A DNA stretch of 64,000 bases from Tuberibacillus sp. Marseille-P3662 (GCF_900178005.1 NZ_FXBS01000006.1:62001-126000); one strand, 5' to 3'. Positions 26,261-34,120 are shown, numbered from the stretch's first letter. Numbers and translations are program-made. Notes: generated from the letters alone by a model not told the origin.

Positions 26261-26668
26261 ATGAAAGTGATTGAATCGGAATTGAATGGGCAAGTATTGC
26301 CGCTAATTGAACTTGAGAACATACTGAAACCGATGGGTTATGCGATAGGTGGTAATTGGGATTATGACCATGGTTCATTTGATTATAAAATTGATGATGA
26401 GGGCAGTTATGTGTTCTTACGTCTGCCGTTTGAAGCGGTTGAAGGTGAACTCGATCGTGACGGGTGTGTCGTCAGGTTGGGTGAGCCATTCTTATTACAT
26501 CACAAATATCGAACTGATAACGAACAAACCGATGTTGACATCGGGAGTTTGAGTGCGAGTGTCAACCAATTCCAAACACCACTTGAAAAAGACGCGGAAA
26601 TGTCGGATGAATTCGTTGACATTGGTAAAGATTATGTCCAGAAAGTGGAACAGGCGGTTTTGCATTAA
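26261..26668 (+). CDS. yugN: YugN-like family protein
   Basis: A 135-residue YugN-family protein, recognised from GGNWDYDHGSFDYKID and FLRLPFEAVEGELD, and by position after pgi as in B. subtilis. AGAGGGAGTGAG precedes the ATG. The fold and function are not established. It looks soluble. Confidence 0.88.
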   Translation: MKVIESELNGQVLPLIELENILKPMGYAIGGNWDYDHGSFDYKIDDEGSYVFLRLPFEAVEGELDRDGCVVRLGEPFLLHHKYRTDNEQTDVDIGSLSASVNQFQTPLEKDAEMSDEFVDIGKDYVQKVEQAVLH

Positions 26669-26683
26669 TTATATCATATGTCG

Positions 26684-26712
26684 ACACCGGCGTTATCATA
26701 TTCAGCCGGTGT
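26684..26712 (+). terminator. Possible terminator after yugN
   Basis: ACACCGGC pairs with GCCGGTGT (26705-26712) across a 13-nt loop. The T-tract is poor, so termination is uncertain. Confidence 0.45.
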
Positions 26713-26759
26713 TGCTATAGGTGATCGCCGTTTTCATGTTAGAGAAAGGGGAGAGAGAC

Positions 26760-27053
26760 TTGGAACGAGGATCAATGATTGTTGTCAAAGTTGTCAATAC
26801 CCTGGTTTCAATTGTACAGCTATTACTTGTATTCTATATTTTTTTGGAGCTTTTCAATGCTAATCAGGTTACGTTTGTCCGCTGGATCTACGGCTTAGCA
26901 GAACCCCTGATGCGCCCATTTGCAGGAGTATTTGATCCTTATGTTATTAACGGGCAATACACACTTGATTTATCCGCTGTCTTTGCTTTTATGGTTTATA
27001 GTGCCTTTGGCTATTTGCTGACAATGATTATAACCGCGATAATAAAAAGATAA
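26760..27053 (+). CDS. YggT-family membrane protein
   Basis: A 97-residue protein with two hydrophobic segments (about residues 8-28 and 68-92) flanking the conserved ILxxxxxxxEPLMRPF-like stretch (WIYGLAEPLMRPFAGVFDP), typical of the YggT/YlmG family. I start at TTG 26760, 6 nt after AAAGGGGAG; ATG 26775 has only GAGG very close. YlmG sits in the division cluster of most Bacillales, whereas this copy is isolated. It lies just before the tRNA gene with no terminator between. Confidence 0.72.
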   Translation: MERGSMIVVKVVNTLVSIVQLLLVFYIFLELFNANQVTFVRWIYGLAEPLMRPFAGVFDPYVINGQYTLDLSAVFAFMVYSAFGYLLTMIITAIIKR

Positions 27054-27064
27054 GCACAAAAGCA

Positions 27065-27093
27065 TTGACACTGCGAAAATCATTTGTTATATT
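27065..27093 (+). promoter_or_regulatory. Strong promoter for tRNA-Ala
   Basis: A perfect TTGACA, a 17-bp spacer and TATATT. Transcription would start near 27100, 26 bp before the tRNA. Confidence 0.85.
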
Positions 27094-27125
27094 AATACTT
27101 GTCCGCAACAAAACATAAGCTTTGC

Positions 27126-27198
27126 GGGGCATTAGCTCAGTCGGGAGAGCGCATCGCTGGCAGCGATGAGGTCATCGGTTCGAGCCCGATATGCTCCA
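27126..27198 (+). tRNA. tRNA-Ala (anticodon GGC)
   Basis: Full cloverleaf: the acceptor stem GGGGCAT pairs with ATGCTCC (one G-U), the D-arm contains TAGCTCAG, the anticodon loop is CTGGCAG with GGC, and the T-arm contains GGTTCGAGCCC. The discriminator base is A and CCA is not encoded. It is a single gene with its own promoter and terminator. Confidence 0.96.
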
Positions 27199-27203
27199 TC
27201 GTG

Positions 27204-27237
27204 GAGAACCCTTGGCATATAAGGGTTCTCTTATTTT
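27204..27237 (+). terminator. Terminator after tRNA-Ala
   Basis: A 10-bp perfect stem, GAGAACCCTT/AAGGGTTCTC, followed by TTATTTTA. The following 180 bp to 27414 shows nothing recognisable. Confidence 0.88.
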
Positions 27238-27414
27238 ATGTCTAACAAAGCCTGCTCGTATCTCCTATTTTCGTGATATTCGTAAGCATACGGGGAATTT
27301 TACCGGGTAACAGTAACCTCTTGCTTCGTTAAATCCTTCTCTGTCCTTAGCTGTTTAAGAATAACCGGGAACACGTATTTTGAAACAATTTTTCTAAAAA
27401 GGATTGCATGCAGA

Positions 27415-27612
27415 TCATTTAATCACTCTTAACGGAGGTATTAACTCATGAAAAAAATCGTATTTATTAACTATCTCATAAAAACTTCCGGCATCCTTAA
27501 CATCGAATGAACCCGTACCACAACGTTGATGGGTAACGGTATTTAATTGATCTAAATAGACCTTTTCGTTGTATTTCACGACCACTTTGCATTTTGAACA
27601 ACGTAACCGCAT
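27415..27612 (-). CDS. Small zinc-ribbon-like hypothetical protein
   Basis: A 65-residue protein beginning MRLRCSKCK, with a second H-x2-C (THQRCG) about 25 residues later, consistent with one zinc site (C-x2-C...H-x2-C). The ATG at 27612 is 9 nt after TAGGAG; two more upstream start codons are too close to that site. It begins 12 bp after the stop of the Spo0E-like gene, so the two probably form an operon. No family recognised. Confidence 0.6.
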   Translation of the reverse strand: MRLRCSKCKVVVKYNEKVYLDQLNTVTHQRCGTGSFDVKDAGSFYEIVNKYDFFHELIPPLRVIK

Positions 27613-27624
27613 TTTCACCATCTC

Positions 27625-27786
27625 CTACAGCATAAATTTTTCTTCGATTTGCGCGTCTAATCTCTTCGAATCACTATGTACATCACCTTCAAAATCTGTC
27701 ACCTTTCGATAAAGTATTCGACAAACTAATAACCGAATCCTTTTTTTGAAGTGAGTAAGAGTGGAGAATGACTTGTTAAAATACAT
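27625..27786 (-). CDS. Spo0E-like aspartyl-phosphate phosphatase (small)
   Basis: A 53-residue protein whose C-terminal half reads like the Spo0E helix-hairpin: an IRLLVCRILYRKV first helix and then SDSKRLDAQIEEKF, which fits the S-x2-3-L-D-x2-I signature where the Asp is catalytic. Family members are 45-90 residues and dephosphorylate Spo0A~P, delaying sporulation. The ATG at 27786 has GAGGCGG 9 nt upstream; the frame is open to 27831 without a ribosome site. The match is by motif only, so moderate certainty. Confidence 0.55.
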   Translation of the reverse strand: MYFNKSFSTLTHFKKRIRLLVCRILYRKVTDFEGDVHSDSKRLDAQIEEKFML

Positions 27787-28022
27787 GGATGGCCGCCTCA
27801 AGACTTGGTTAGCGGAACAAACAGTATACATAGGAACACTTTAGTTTTAAGTCTTTATGAAAAGGACGGGATGCCTTAATAAGGATCGCGTCCGATCTAC
27901 ATTTAATGGATCAGATAATGGCGTTAGTCTTATATTTGTTGAATTATATATTTCAAAAACAGGAAATATAAGATCGTTCAATTGATTATAAGAATAAAAA
28001 ATGTTATTTTAAAAATAAAAAT

Positions 28023-28042
28023 TAGGTCGGTCGTTCTACCTA
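28023..28042 (+). promoter_or_regulatory. Putative TetR operator 1
   Basis: TAGGT-N10-ACCTA immediately before the ribosome site of the TetR gene. The central part GGTCGTTCT is repeated at 28634. Likely autoregulation. Confidence 0.5.
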
Positions 28043-28054
28043 TAGGAGGATGGT

Positions 28055-28609
28055 ATGAATACATCGATAAAGAAAGAGACTTTATTAAATGTAGCAGAAA
28101 GACTATTCTATGAACATGGATTTCGGGGTGTTGGACTCAAGCAGATTATTCGCGAAGCAAATGTAGCGAACATGACCCTTTATAATCATTTTTCATCTAA
28201 AGAACATTTAGTTGAGGAGGTTTTAAAGCAAAGAGAAGAAAGGTATTGGTCATATTTGGATGATTTTGTGAAAGGTGAGATCGATTCTCCTTTTCTCTTT
28301 GCAGTTGAAGCCCATGGTAAATGGTTAGAAAAAGAGTCTTATAAAGGGGACATGTTTTTACGAGCCATTGAAGATTATGCAGGGACCAATAATGATATTG
28401 AAAATATTGCTCGTTCGCACAAGTCCAAACTATTACGTTATTTTCAAACTTTGGCCAAACGAATGGGTGAAGACAATCAAAGTGATCTCGCCCATTATTT
28501 TACACTATTGCTTGAAGGTGCAACATCGATGACAACATTGATTGGGGCAGAAAAAGCGACGGAATACTCAATGGCGATGGCAAAGAAGATCGTTCAGCCG
28601 TCATCGTAA
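28055..28609 (+). CDS. TetR/AcrR-family transcriptional regulator
   Basis: A 184-residue regulator. The N-terminal HTH is clear (LLNVAERLFYEHGFRGVGLKQII...ANMTLYNHFSSKEHLVEEVL, residues ~9-55), followed by a ligand-binding helical domain. AGGAGG precedes the ATG. It lies 54 bp upstream of an MFS transporter gene and both carry AGGT-N10-ACCT sites before their ribosome sites, so it most likely represses itself and the transporter until an effector (drug or metabolite) binds. Confidence 0.9.
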   Translation: MNTSIKKETLLNVAERLFYEHGFRGVGLKQIIREANVANMTLYNHFSSKEHLVEEVLKQREERYWSYLDDFVKGEIDSPFLFAVEAHGKWLEKESYKGDMFLRAIEDYAGTNNDIENIARSHKSKLLRYFQTLAKRMGEDNQSDLAHYFTLLLEGATSMTTLIGAEKATEYSMAMAKKIVQPSS

Positions 28610-28632
28610 TTTTTTTTATACAGAAGATAGAA

Positions 28633-28650
28633 AGGTCGTTCTATATACCT
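28633..28650 (+). promoter_or_regulatory. Putative TetR operator 2
   Basis: AGGT-N10-ACCT directly before the ribosome site of the MFS gene, with the same half-sites, spacing and GGTCGTTCTA core as operator 1. Confidence 0.5.
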
Positions 28651-28663
28651 AGGAGAGGATATA

Positions 28664-29800
28664 ATGAATTTTTCAAGATTAGTTCTTCCCGGAATTACAA
28701 TGATTGCCGTTACCTATGGGCTTACAAGATTTAGCTATGGTTTATTGCTTCCAAATATCAGTGATGATCTGGACATGTCCCCATTTATTTCTGGTATCAT
28801 CTCTTCACTTTTCTACCTCTCTTATTGCTTTGCAATTATTCTCTCTACTGTTTTAACAACCAACAAAGGGCCACGCACTATGATTCTCACTGCAGGAACC
28901 TCCGCATTTCTTGGATTATTAATTATGGGGGTATCCCCCAATGTATGGATTATAGGATTAGGGGTTTTGTTTGCTGGTGCAAGTACAGGTTTTGTGTCAC
29001 CGCCATATGGTGCATCAATCTCACTTTGGATTGAAAAGAAAAAACAAGGGAAAGCCAATACGTGGATTAATTCCGGTACGAGTATCGGAATTGCTCTTTC
29101 AGGGGCAGGGGCGCTAATACTTGCATCTGAGTGGCGATTAACCTATTTTATCTATGCTATAATTGCATTCTTTGCACTTCTATGGAATGCAAAAGTGATC
29201 CCTCAGATTGGTTCTAATCCTCATGTAACGTTTGAAAAGGGGAAGTTTTCTTTCAGAGGCGTGGAAGGTGCCAAACCTTTAATCATTTGCTCGACCACTC
29301 TCGGAATATCTACGGCGGCTTTTTGGACCTTCTCCATCGATTTTATCGAATCAACGAGCTCATATAGCGATTGGCAGTTCTCGTTGTTTTGGATAATCAT
29401 CGGTGTCTTTGGAATATTAGGTGGTTTTTCTGGATCGCTCATTGAACGATTCGGACTTCCATTCGCTTACAAATGGGGGAGTTTCATCATTGGCATGGCT
29501 TCATTTATTCTTGCTTGGCTTCCAGAACAATGGCTTGTGGCTTACACTTCGGCTGCTTTATTTGGAGTCTCCTATCTCTTTATTACAGGTGTTTTGATGG
29601 TTTGGGGAATAAGGGTGTTTATTACTAATGCTTCATTAGGGATCGGTACCCCCTTTTTACTGCTCGCTGTCGGGCAAGTCATAGGCTCTCTATTTGCAGG
29701 TATGTTTATTGATCTTTTGGGCTTCTCTTTGACTTTCGTAATCTATGGTTTCATGGGGATGATCGCAATGATTCTTGGACCGAAAGAGATAAAAAAATAA
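28664..29800 (+). CDS. MFS transporter (YbfB/CynX-like)
   Basis: A 378-residue protein with about 12 hydrophobic segments and two similar halves, resembling the MFS_4 (YbfB) group: SYGLLLPNISDDLDMSPFISGIISSLFYL at the N-terminus and GASTGFVSPPYGASISLW in helix 4. A likely proton-driven exporter under the TetR regulator upstream. The substrate cannot be predicted. TAGGAGAGG precedes the ATG. No terminator is evident downstream. Confidence 0.85.
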   Translation: MNFSRLVLPGITMIAVTYGLTRFSYGLLLPNISDDLDMSPFISGIISSLFYLSYCFAIILSTVLTTNKGPRTMILTAGTSAFLGLLIMGVSPNVWIIGLGVLFAGASTGFVSPPYGASISLWIEKKKQGKANTWINSGTSIGIALSGAGALILASEWRLTYFIYAIIAFFALLWNAKVIPQIGSNPHVTFEKGKFSFRGVEGAKPLIICSTTLGISTAAFWTFSIDFIESTSSYSDWQFSLFWIIIGVFGILGGFSGSLIERFGLPFAYKWGSFIIGMASFILAWLPEQWLVAYTSAALFGVSYLFITGVLMVWGIRVFITNASLGIGTPFLLLAVGQVIGSLFAGMFIDLLGFSLTFVIYGFMGMIAMILGPKEIKK

Positions 29801-29988
29801 ATATATAAATTTTATAAAAACACTTTTGAACCTACAAAGGTGATATATACGGTATTGCATTCCTTGACTTGCCACCTGGATAGACGTCAGTTTCATTTAA
29901 AATTGAAAGTCTAATGATATAATTAAAGTATGGGGGGAAATGACAAATTTTAAACAAAATATAAAGGGAGACGGAAGGGGGGAGGACC

Positions 29989-30555
29989 ATGGACGAAAAA
30001 GGACAACTGTCCGCTGAATCAAAAATTAATCATGCTGAGAAAGAAGTCATTAATGCAATTGCCGAAACGATGGATTTGTATGGTATAACCCCGTCAATTG
30101 GCCGACTCTATGCCACAATGTATTTTAAACAGAATTCAATGACCCTTGATGAAATGAAAAACGAGCTTGGCATGACTAAACCTAGTATGAGTAAAGCGGT
30201 TCGTAGTTTACAAGACATCAACATTGTCCGGAAAATATGGCAACAAGGGTCTAGGAAGGACCATTATGTGGCTGAGAAAAACTTCTTCAATTATTTCGGT
30301 CGATATTTCGGTAATAAATGGAATCGGGAAGCCGAGATAAACCTTTTCGCTATTAAACAGGCAGAATATCAACTTCAAGAAGTCATAGAAGATGAAACAA
30401 GCGAAGAAAGTTTACATGAAAAGGCTAGGCAAGACCTTGAACAGTTAGAAGAGTACAAAAAATACTGTTACTGGCTTCAGCAACTTGTGGATTCAATTGA
30501 GTCTGGTGAAATTTTTGACTTTTTACCGGTGGACAATTCAAATTTAAAGGCATAA
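29989..30555 (+). CDS. GbsR-type (MarR-like) transcriptional regulator
   Basis: A 188-residue regulator of the GbsR family. The winged-helix part is YGITPSIGRLYATMYF...LDEMKNELGMTKPSMSKAVRSLQDINIVRKIW and the C-terminal half is helical with aromatic residues. B. subtilis GbsR senses choline and represses glycine betaine synthesis and OpuB. No betaine genes are adjacent here, so its targets are elsewhere. GGGGAGGA precedes the ATG. A strong terminator lies 110 bp downstream. Confidence 0.82.
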   Translation: MDEKGQLSAESKINHAEKEVINAIAETMDLYGITPSIGRLYATMYFKQNSMTLDEMKNELGMTKPSMSKAVRSLQDINIVRKIWQQGSRKDHYVAEKNFFNYFGRYFGNKWNREAEINLFAIKQAEYQLQEVIEDETSEESLHEKARQDLEQLEEYKKYCYWLQQLVDSIESGEIFDFLPVDNSNLKA

Positions 30556-30667
30556 TCTCGAAGTAGAGAAATGTACTGTATCAAGATTTTTTGACTTGCC
30601 AATAAAGAAAAGGTTTTGAATGATGTCAAATTGTGAGTCATGATTCTAACATCCCAATCAATCAAAT

Positions 30668-30705
30668 AAAACCGTAGATATTATTCATATCTACGGTTTT
30701 TATTA
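30668..30705 (+). terminator. Terminator after the GbsR-like gene
   Basis: A 14-bp perfect stem (30668-30681/30687-30700) followed by TATTA. The region from here to 30913 holds only the promoter of the next gene as far as I can see. Confidence 0.9.
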
Positions 30706-30865
30706 TATAGTGTTCATGAATATGGGTATGTTAGTTAACCTCACGCTCCCCCATCACTTCAAACGGATCCACGATGATCATCACCATTCCCAAGAACCAC
30801 GTAACACTAAATGATGATGAACAACGTCCGTATACTGTCTTTCTCATATTGGATTCCAGCCGTTA

Positions 30866-30893
30866 CCAAATATCTTTTCTTCCCATAAATTAA
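30866..30893 (+). promoter_or_regulatory. Putative sigma-K promoter for the coat-like gene
   Basis: ACC, a 16-bp spacer and CATAAATTA, which matches the sigma-K -10 pattern CATANNNTA. The start codon is 20 bp downstream, so the leader would be short. Confidence 0.45.
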
Positions 30894-30913
30894 TCGGGGA
30901 AGGAGGGAATTGC

Positions 30914-31303
30914 ATGTATTGGAACGATGGTTGGTGTGATCAGACTCAGGAGTTAGATTGTCATTGTCAAGAGCATCACAAGTGCAATTGTCACAAAAAG
31001 AAGCATGATCCTTGCAGAAGTCAAGAGCATCACAAGTGCAATTGTCACAAAAAGAAGCATGATCCTTGCAGAAGTCAAGAGCATCACAAGTGCAATTGTC
31101 ACGAAGAGAAGCACGATCCTTGTCGATGTAAAGAACATCATGATGATGGTTGCTGTAAAGAGAAACACCATGGGCGTAGAAAGGAAAGACGCCATCAGAT
31201 GGTAGAAGCACCAGATAACCGGACTAGGGAGCAACGGTTCCGTTGCAGACGATTTTGTAATAGATGTCGTCGAACAATGGATCAATGCCGCTGCTCAATG
31301 TAA
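30914..31303 (+). CDS. Cys/His-rich repeat protein, probable spore coat protein
   Basis: A 129-residue protein containing three near-identical 18-residue repeats (QEHHKCNCHKKKHDPCRS) at about residues 19-72, preceded and followed by degenerate units, and a basic C-terminal tail with further Cys (CRRFCNRCRRTMDQCRC). Cys and His spacing suggests metal binding or disulfide cross-linking, as in Cys-rich coat proteins. GGGAAGGAGGG precedes the ATG and a sigma-K-like promoter lies upstream. An open frame on the opposite strand is a mirror of the repeats. Coat role is inference. Confidence 0.75.
   Translation: MYWNDGWCDQTQELDCHCQEHHKCNCHKKKHDPCRSQEHHKCNCHKKKHDPCRSQEHHKCNCHEEKHDPCRCKEHHDDGCCKEKHHGRRKERRHQMVEAPDNRTREQRFRCRRFCNRCRRTMDQCRCSM
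30966..31127 (+). repeat. Three tandem 54-bp repeats
   Basis: Units at 30966-31019, 31020-31073 and 31074-31127. The first two are identical and the third differs at a few bases near its end. Identity at silent positions shows recent tandem duplication. The units are in-frame protein repeats without spacers, so this is not a CRISPR. Confidence 0.95.
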
Positions 31304-31314
31304 AACCAAGGTTT

Positions 31315-31343
31315 GAGGACGTTGATTGAAGGCGTCCTCTTCC
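31315..31343 (+). terminator. Terminator after the coat-like gene
   Basis: GAGGACG pairs with CGTCCTC (31333-31339), followed by TTCC. Moderate quality. Confidence 0.55.
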
Positions 31344-31380
31344 AAATGAAAATAATATCCGGCATTATCTTTCAGAAGAT

Positions 31381-31920
31381 TCAATGAGTTAAATCCTTTT
31401 TATAGATCCAATTAGCCATTAGGAATATAATATATAGGATGATAAAAGAATAGATGTAGTTCCAGTTATAAATAGAATATAGATCAAGATAGGTTAATAG
31501 CGGCAATCCTAAAAAAGCTAAGAGAGCTGAATAAATGAACCCTTTTAGAAATGGATTAGCTTGTGGTTGATATTGAATGAACAACATAATACTTACGGGG
31601 ATTAATACAAAATCCCAAGGCAGGTAATTGGATGCAGCTGGAAACACATCGTATTGATAGTCAAACCAATGATAAAAATGCCCCGTAGAATCCAAGTAAA
31701 TTGCAACTAGTGATGCAAAAGCTCCTGAAATTAAAAGTTTATATGTATTTTTACGATCCCTTATCTTTATCCAAATAATGATGGGGATGAGGACTAGTGC
31801 AATACCAAGCCACCAATGCCAGTTAAACACCACATATTCCTTCCATAAGGCCTGTTTTTCCCCATACAAATCAGATAATTTGTTATAAAATTGGAGGGAT
31901 AAGTGATAGTAATGATCCAT
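31381..31920 (-). CDS. CBO0543-family integral membrane protein
   Basis: A 179-residue membrane protein with five or six hydrophobic segments. YVVFNWHWWLGIALVLIPI, the TGHFYHWFDYQYDVFP stretch and NYLPWDFVLIPVSIML are typical of the CBO0543 family common in Firmicutes. I start at ATG 31920 (AAAGGA 12 nt upstream). The frame stays open to 32109, but that extension is basic, Cys-rich and overlaps a repeat-like sequence, so it is probably not native. Function is unknown. Confidence 0.78.
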   Translation of the reverse strand: MDHYYHLSLQFYNKLSDLYGEKQALWKEYVVFNWHWWLGIALVLIPIIIWIKIRDRKNTYKLLISGAFASLVAIYLDSTGHFYHWFDYQYDVFPAASNYLPWDFVLIPVSIMLFIQYQPQANPFLKGFIYSALLAFLGLPLLTYLDLYSIYNWNYIYSFIILYIIFLMANWIYKKDLTH

Positions 31921-31954
31921 AATTTTAGACAATCCTTTCTCTTTTGTAAGGCTC

Positions 31955-32050
31955 TTTACATAAAGATTGTTTCTTTTTGGCCGCAGCCCGAATACACTTC
32001 GTTTTACGCAGGAGTCTACGTGTTTTCGGACTGTCCAACAACAGTATTTT
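31955..32050 (+). repeat. Possible relic of the interspersed repeat (copy C)
   Basis: The 20-mer at 32007-32026 (CGCAGGAGTCTACGTGTTTT) differs at two positions from one in copy B near 9599-9618. A GCAGCCC and CTTCGTT precede it as in the repeat family. Too short to be certain. Confidence 0.35.
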
Positions 32051-32132
32051 ATTTGTATACTAGTATGAACCAATATAATCGTTAGGATACCTACGAAACC
32101 AAGAGCCATTTTTTCTATTCCATAAATAATTT

Positions 32133-32174
32133 GGTGCCTGTCATCAGTGTTCTTTAAACTGCTGAACAGGCACC
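32133..32174 (-). terminator. Probable terminator of the sigma/anti-sigma operon
   Basis: GGTGCCTGT pairs with ACAGGCACC (32166-32174) around a 24-nt loop, 14 bp past the anti-sigma stop on the minus strand. There is no clean T-tract. Confidence 0.45.
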
Positions 32175-32187
32175 TTAAATTCCTTTG

Positions 32188-32949
32188 TTACCTTGAGATC
32201 TGGTCTTTCTTATTTTTTGTTAACACGATCCGATCCACCTTTGTCCCTTTCCGGTTCAGTTGAACTTCGAGTGGGCCATATTGATACACTTCACATGTTG
32301 CCGATCCATAACAACTGACTTTTGTCTTGTCTTTTGGTTCACCATACATTTCAGTCACCTCTTCCTTCTTCGTAGGAAGAAGGTCATCCCATTTCTTGGA
32401 TTTAACATTGTAAGAGTGGGTGCGAATGTCATAGGCACCAACATCATTCTTAATCTTTATCTTTAAGACAGGTGCATTTTGATCTTGATAAGTCAGGGTT
32501 TGTTCATTATTCTTTGGTGTCTTCAGAGCCGCCGGTTTCCCTAATTGCTCAACGATTTGATCATCAGTCATCCCTAGATGAAGGCCAGCGAGTTTGACTT
32601 TGCTTTTAGACGATTTGTCATTACTTTTTTCAGGTGGTTCTTGGTACTCATTTTTTGTTGATGGTGCCTGCTGCGGTGACTTTCCCATGTTATTGGGTTG
32701 TTGTTCTTGAAAAAGATCTGTTTTGGATATAGCGATGACACCGACAACGGAGCATAATATCACAATACCCATGAAGCTCAACCCAGCTTGTAACCAACGC
32801 ATCATAACTGGCTTTTTCAAGAAGGAGGATTTTCGCTTTGATTTCTGCAGGACTTGTTGTTTGAGCTGATCCTTATCAATATCGATATTTTTGAAAGTTG
32901 TATCAGTCATGGCCCGGCGTAAATGACGTAACTTGTCCTCAATGTTCAT
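32188..32949 (-). CDS. Membrane-anchored anti-sigma factor-like protein
   Basis: A 253-residue protein: cytosolic N-terminus (~50 residues), one membrane helix (about residues 53-75), a polar linker rich in Pro, Lys and Ser, then an extracytoplasmic domain. That domain opens with LHLGMTDDQIVEQLGKPA, the pattern of BamE/SmpA-OmlA-like domains, and a second similar helix-turn (KKEEVTEMYGEPK) follows. It overlaps the sigma gene by 11 nt with GAGGAGGG before its ATG, so the pair is translationally coupled. It probably holds the sigma factor at the membrane. Confidence 0.75.
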   Translation of the reverse strand: MNIEDKLRHLRRAMTDTTFKNIDIDKDQLKQQVLQKSKRKSSFLKKPVMMRWLQAGLSFMGIVILCSVVGVIAISKTDLFQEQQPNNMGKSPQQAPSTKNEYQEPPEKSNDKSSKSKVKLAGLHLGMTDDQIVEQLGKPAALKTPKNNEQTLTYQDQNAPVLKIKIKNDVGAYDIRTHSYNVKSKKWDDLLPTKKEEVTEMYGEPKDKTKVSCYGSATCEVYQYGPLEVQLNRKGTKVDRIVLTKNKKDQISR

Positions 32950-33559
32950 CCAATCCCTCCTCGTACAATGTCCGAAGCAAGTCTCGTCCCCGATTTAACC
33001 TTGATTTTATGGTGTTTTCCTTAAGATGTAACACCTCACCGATTTCCTTGATCTTCATGTCCTCGAAGTAATGCATATAAATGACATCTTTATATTTGTT
33101 TGGCAGAGACATGACCCGGTTTGCTAGCTGTTGGTCCTCGAATGTCTGAATAGCTATAGATTCAGGATGAGTCAAGGTAACATGGTAATCATCCAGGCTT
33201 TGCTCATCATTCATTAAAAATCGCTTGATCGTCTTTTTTCGCAATTGATCTTTACATTTGTTGATGGTTATTCTGTAGATCCATGTTTTAATAGAAGAAT
33301 GATTCTTGAACATGGTAAGTTTGTTATAACTGGTGAGGAAGACATCTTGGGTAATTTCCTCCGCAAGCGGTTTCTCTTTCACATACGTATAGGCAAGCCA
33401 TAGAACCGATTGGCTATAGGCATCAATGAGTTGTTCTAAAAACTGTTCTCGCCGTTGTTCATCCTGACAAATTTCTTTTAGGTCCTCGTCACTTAATTGA
33501 AGATCCATATCAATAGGTCTTATCCCCCTTTCTATGTTTTTAGACGAAAAAGACTTCAC
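32939..33559 (-). CDS. ECF-type RNA polymerase sigma factor
   Basis: A 206-residue sigma-70 family factor with region 2 (LAYTYVKEKPLAEEITQDVFLTSYNKL...IKTWIYRITINKCKDQLR) and region 4 (MSLPNKYKDVIYMHYFEDMKIKEIGEVL...TIKSRLNRGRDLLR). Regions 1 and 3 are absent, as in ECF factors. The start is uncertain: GTG 33559 has a weak GGGA, and ATG 33508 has its AGGGGG too far upstream. It is coupled to the anti-sigma gene. The regulon is unknown. Confidence 0.88.
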   Translation of the reverse strand: MKSFSSKNIERGIRPIDMDLQLSDEDLKEICQDEQRREQFLEQLIDAYSQSVLWLAYTYVKEKPLAEEITQDVFLTSYNKLTMFKNHSSIKTWIYRITINKCKDQLRKKTIKRFLMNDEQSLDDYHVTLTHPESIAIQTFEDQQLANRVMSLPNKYKDVIYMHYFEDMKIKEIGEVLHLKENTIKSRLNRGRDLLRTLYEEGLDEH

Positions 33560-33702
33560 TTGGTTCCCAGCTACTCAAAAAATGATGGGGGGCTATGAGA
33601 CGTATTCGATCATCAAAACGTCAAATATCATTAAAATTAAATTCGATGTAACATGCTCCGAACTGGGTGAATATCTTAACAATGAATGGAGGGAATTTTC
33701 AA

Positions 33703-34053
33703 ATGCACAATAGTAATCCAATGAATCCACAGCAGATGCAAGGAGCTTACCATCATAAGGGTGACGATGATATACACACATTGTGTCGTAAATATATGTT
33801 CTACCATGTTATGGCACAATCGAGCGATGGATCACAGTTTGATGGTGTCATTACAGGTATGGACGAGGAAGGGGTATCCATGTTAGTTCCTGAATGGGTT
33901 GATGAAGAAACAACCAGCCGCCAATTTGGCTATGGGGGAGGTTACGGCAGAAGAAGATATCGCCGATTCTACCAACGCCGGTTTCCATACTTCTTCTTTG
34001 GTTTCCCATTCTTTACGCCGTATCCCTACTATTATCCGTATCCATATTATTAA
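33703..34053 (+). CDS. Hypothetical protein with Tyr/Pro/Phe-rich C-terminus
   Basis: A 116-residue protein starting at ATG 33703, 8 nt after GGAGGG. Residues ~20-70 could be a small beta-barrel (MFYHVMAQSSDGSQFDGVIT), followed by a Gly/Arg/Tyr region and a tail dominated by Phe, Tyr and Pro (FTPYPYYYPYPYY). Such tails are common in Bacillus spore coat and crust proteins. It is convergent with the spore-type cupin. Coat role is inference. Confidence 0.65.
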   Translation: MHNSNPMNPQQMQGAYHHKGDDDIHTLCRKYMFYHVMAQSSDGSQFDGVITGMDEEGVSMLVPEWVDEETTSRQFGYGGGYGRRRYRRFYQRRFPYFFFGFPFFTPYPYYYPYPYY

Positions 34054-34120
34054 AGTCATCACAATGAAAACAATCATTTCCTGACTTGATCGGCATTAAA
34101 ATATTGGTGTCGACAACCCT

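Noticed and set aside
26058-26264. 68-codon open frame before yugN
   Set aside because: No ribosome site; crosses a GC-rich island and overlaps the yugN ribosome site region.
30966-31127. Possible CRISPR array
   Set aside because: The 54-bp units are adjacent without spacers and lie in a reading frame.
30807-31211. Long minus-strand open frame opposite the Cys/His coat-like gene
   Set aside because: It is the mirror of the 54-bp repeats, has no ribosome site and its protein is only translated repeat.
31921-32109. N-terminal 63-residue extension of the CBO0543 protein
   Set aside because: Basic and Cys-rich, overlaps repeat-like DNA, and a normal family start exists at 31920.
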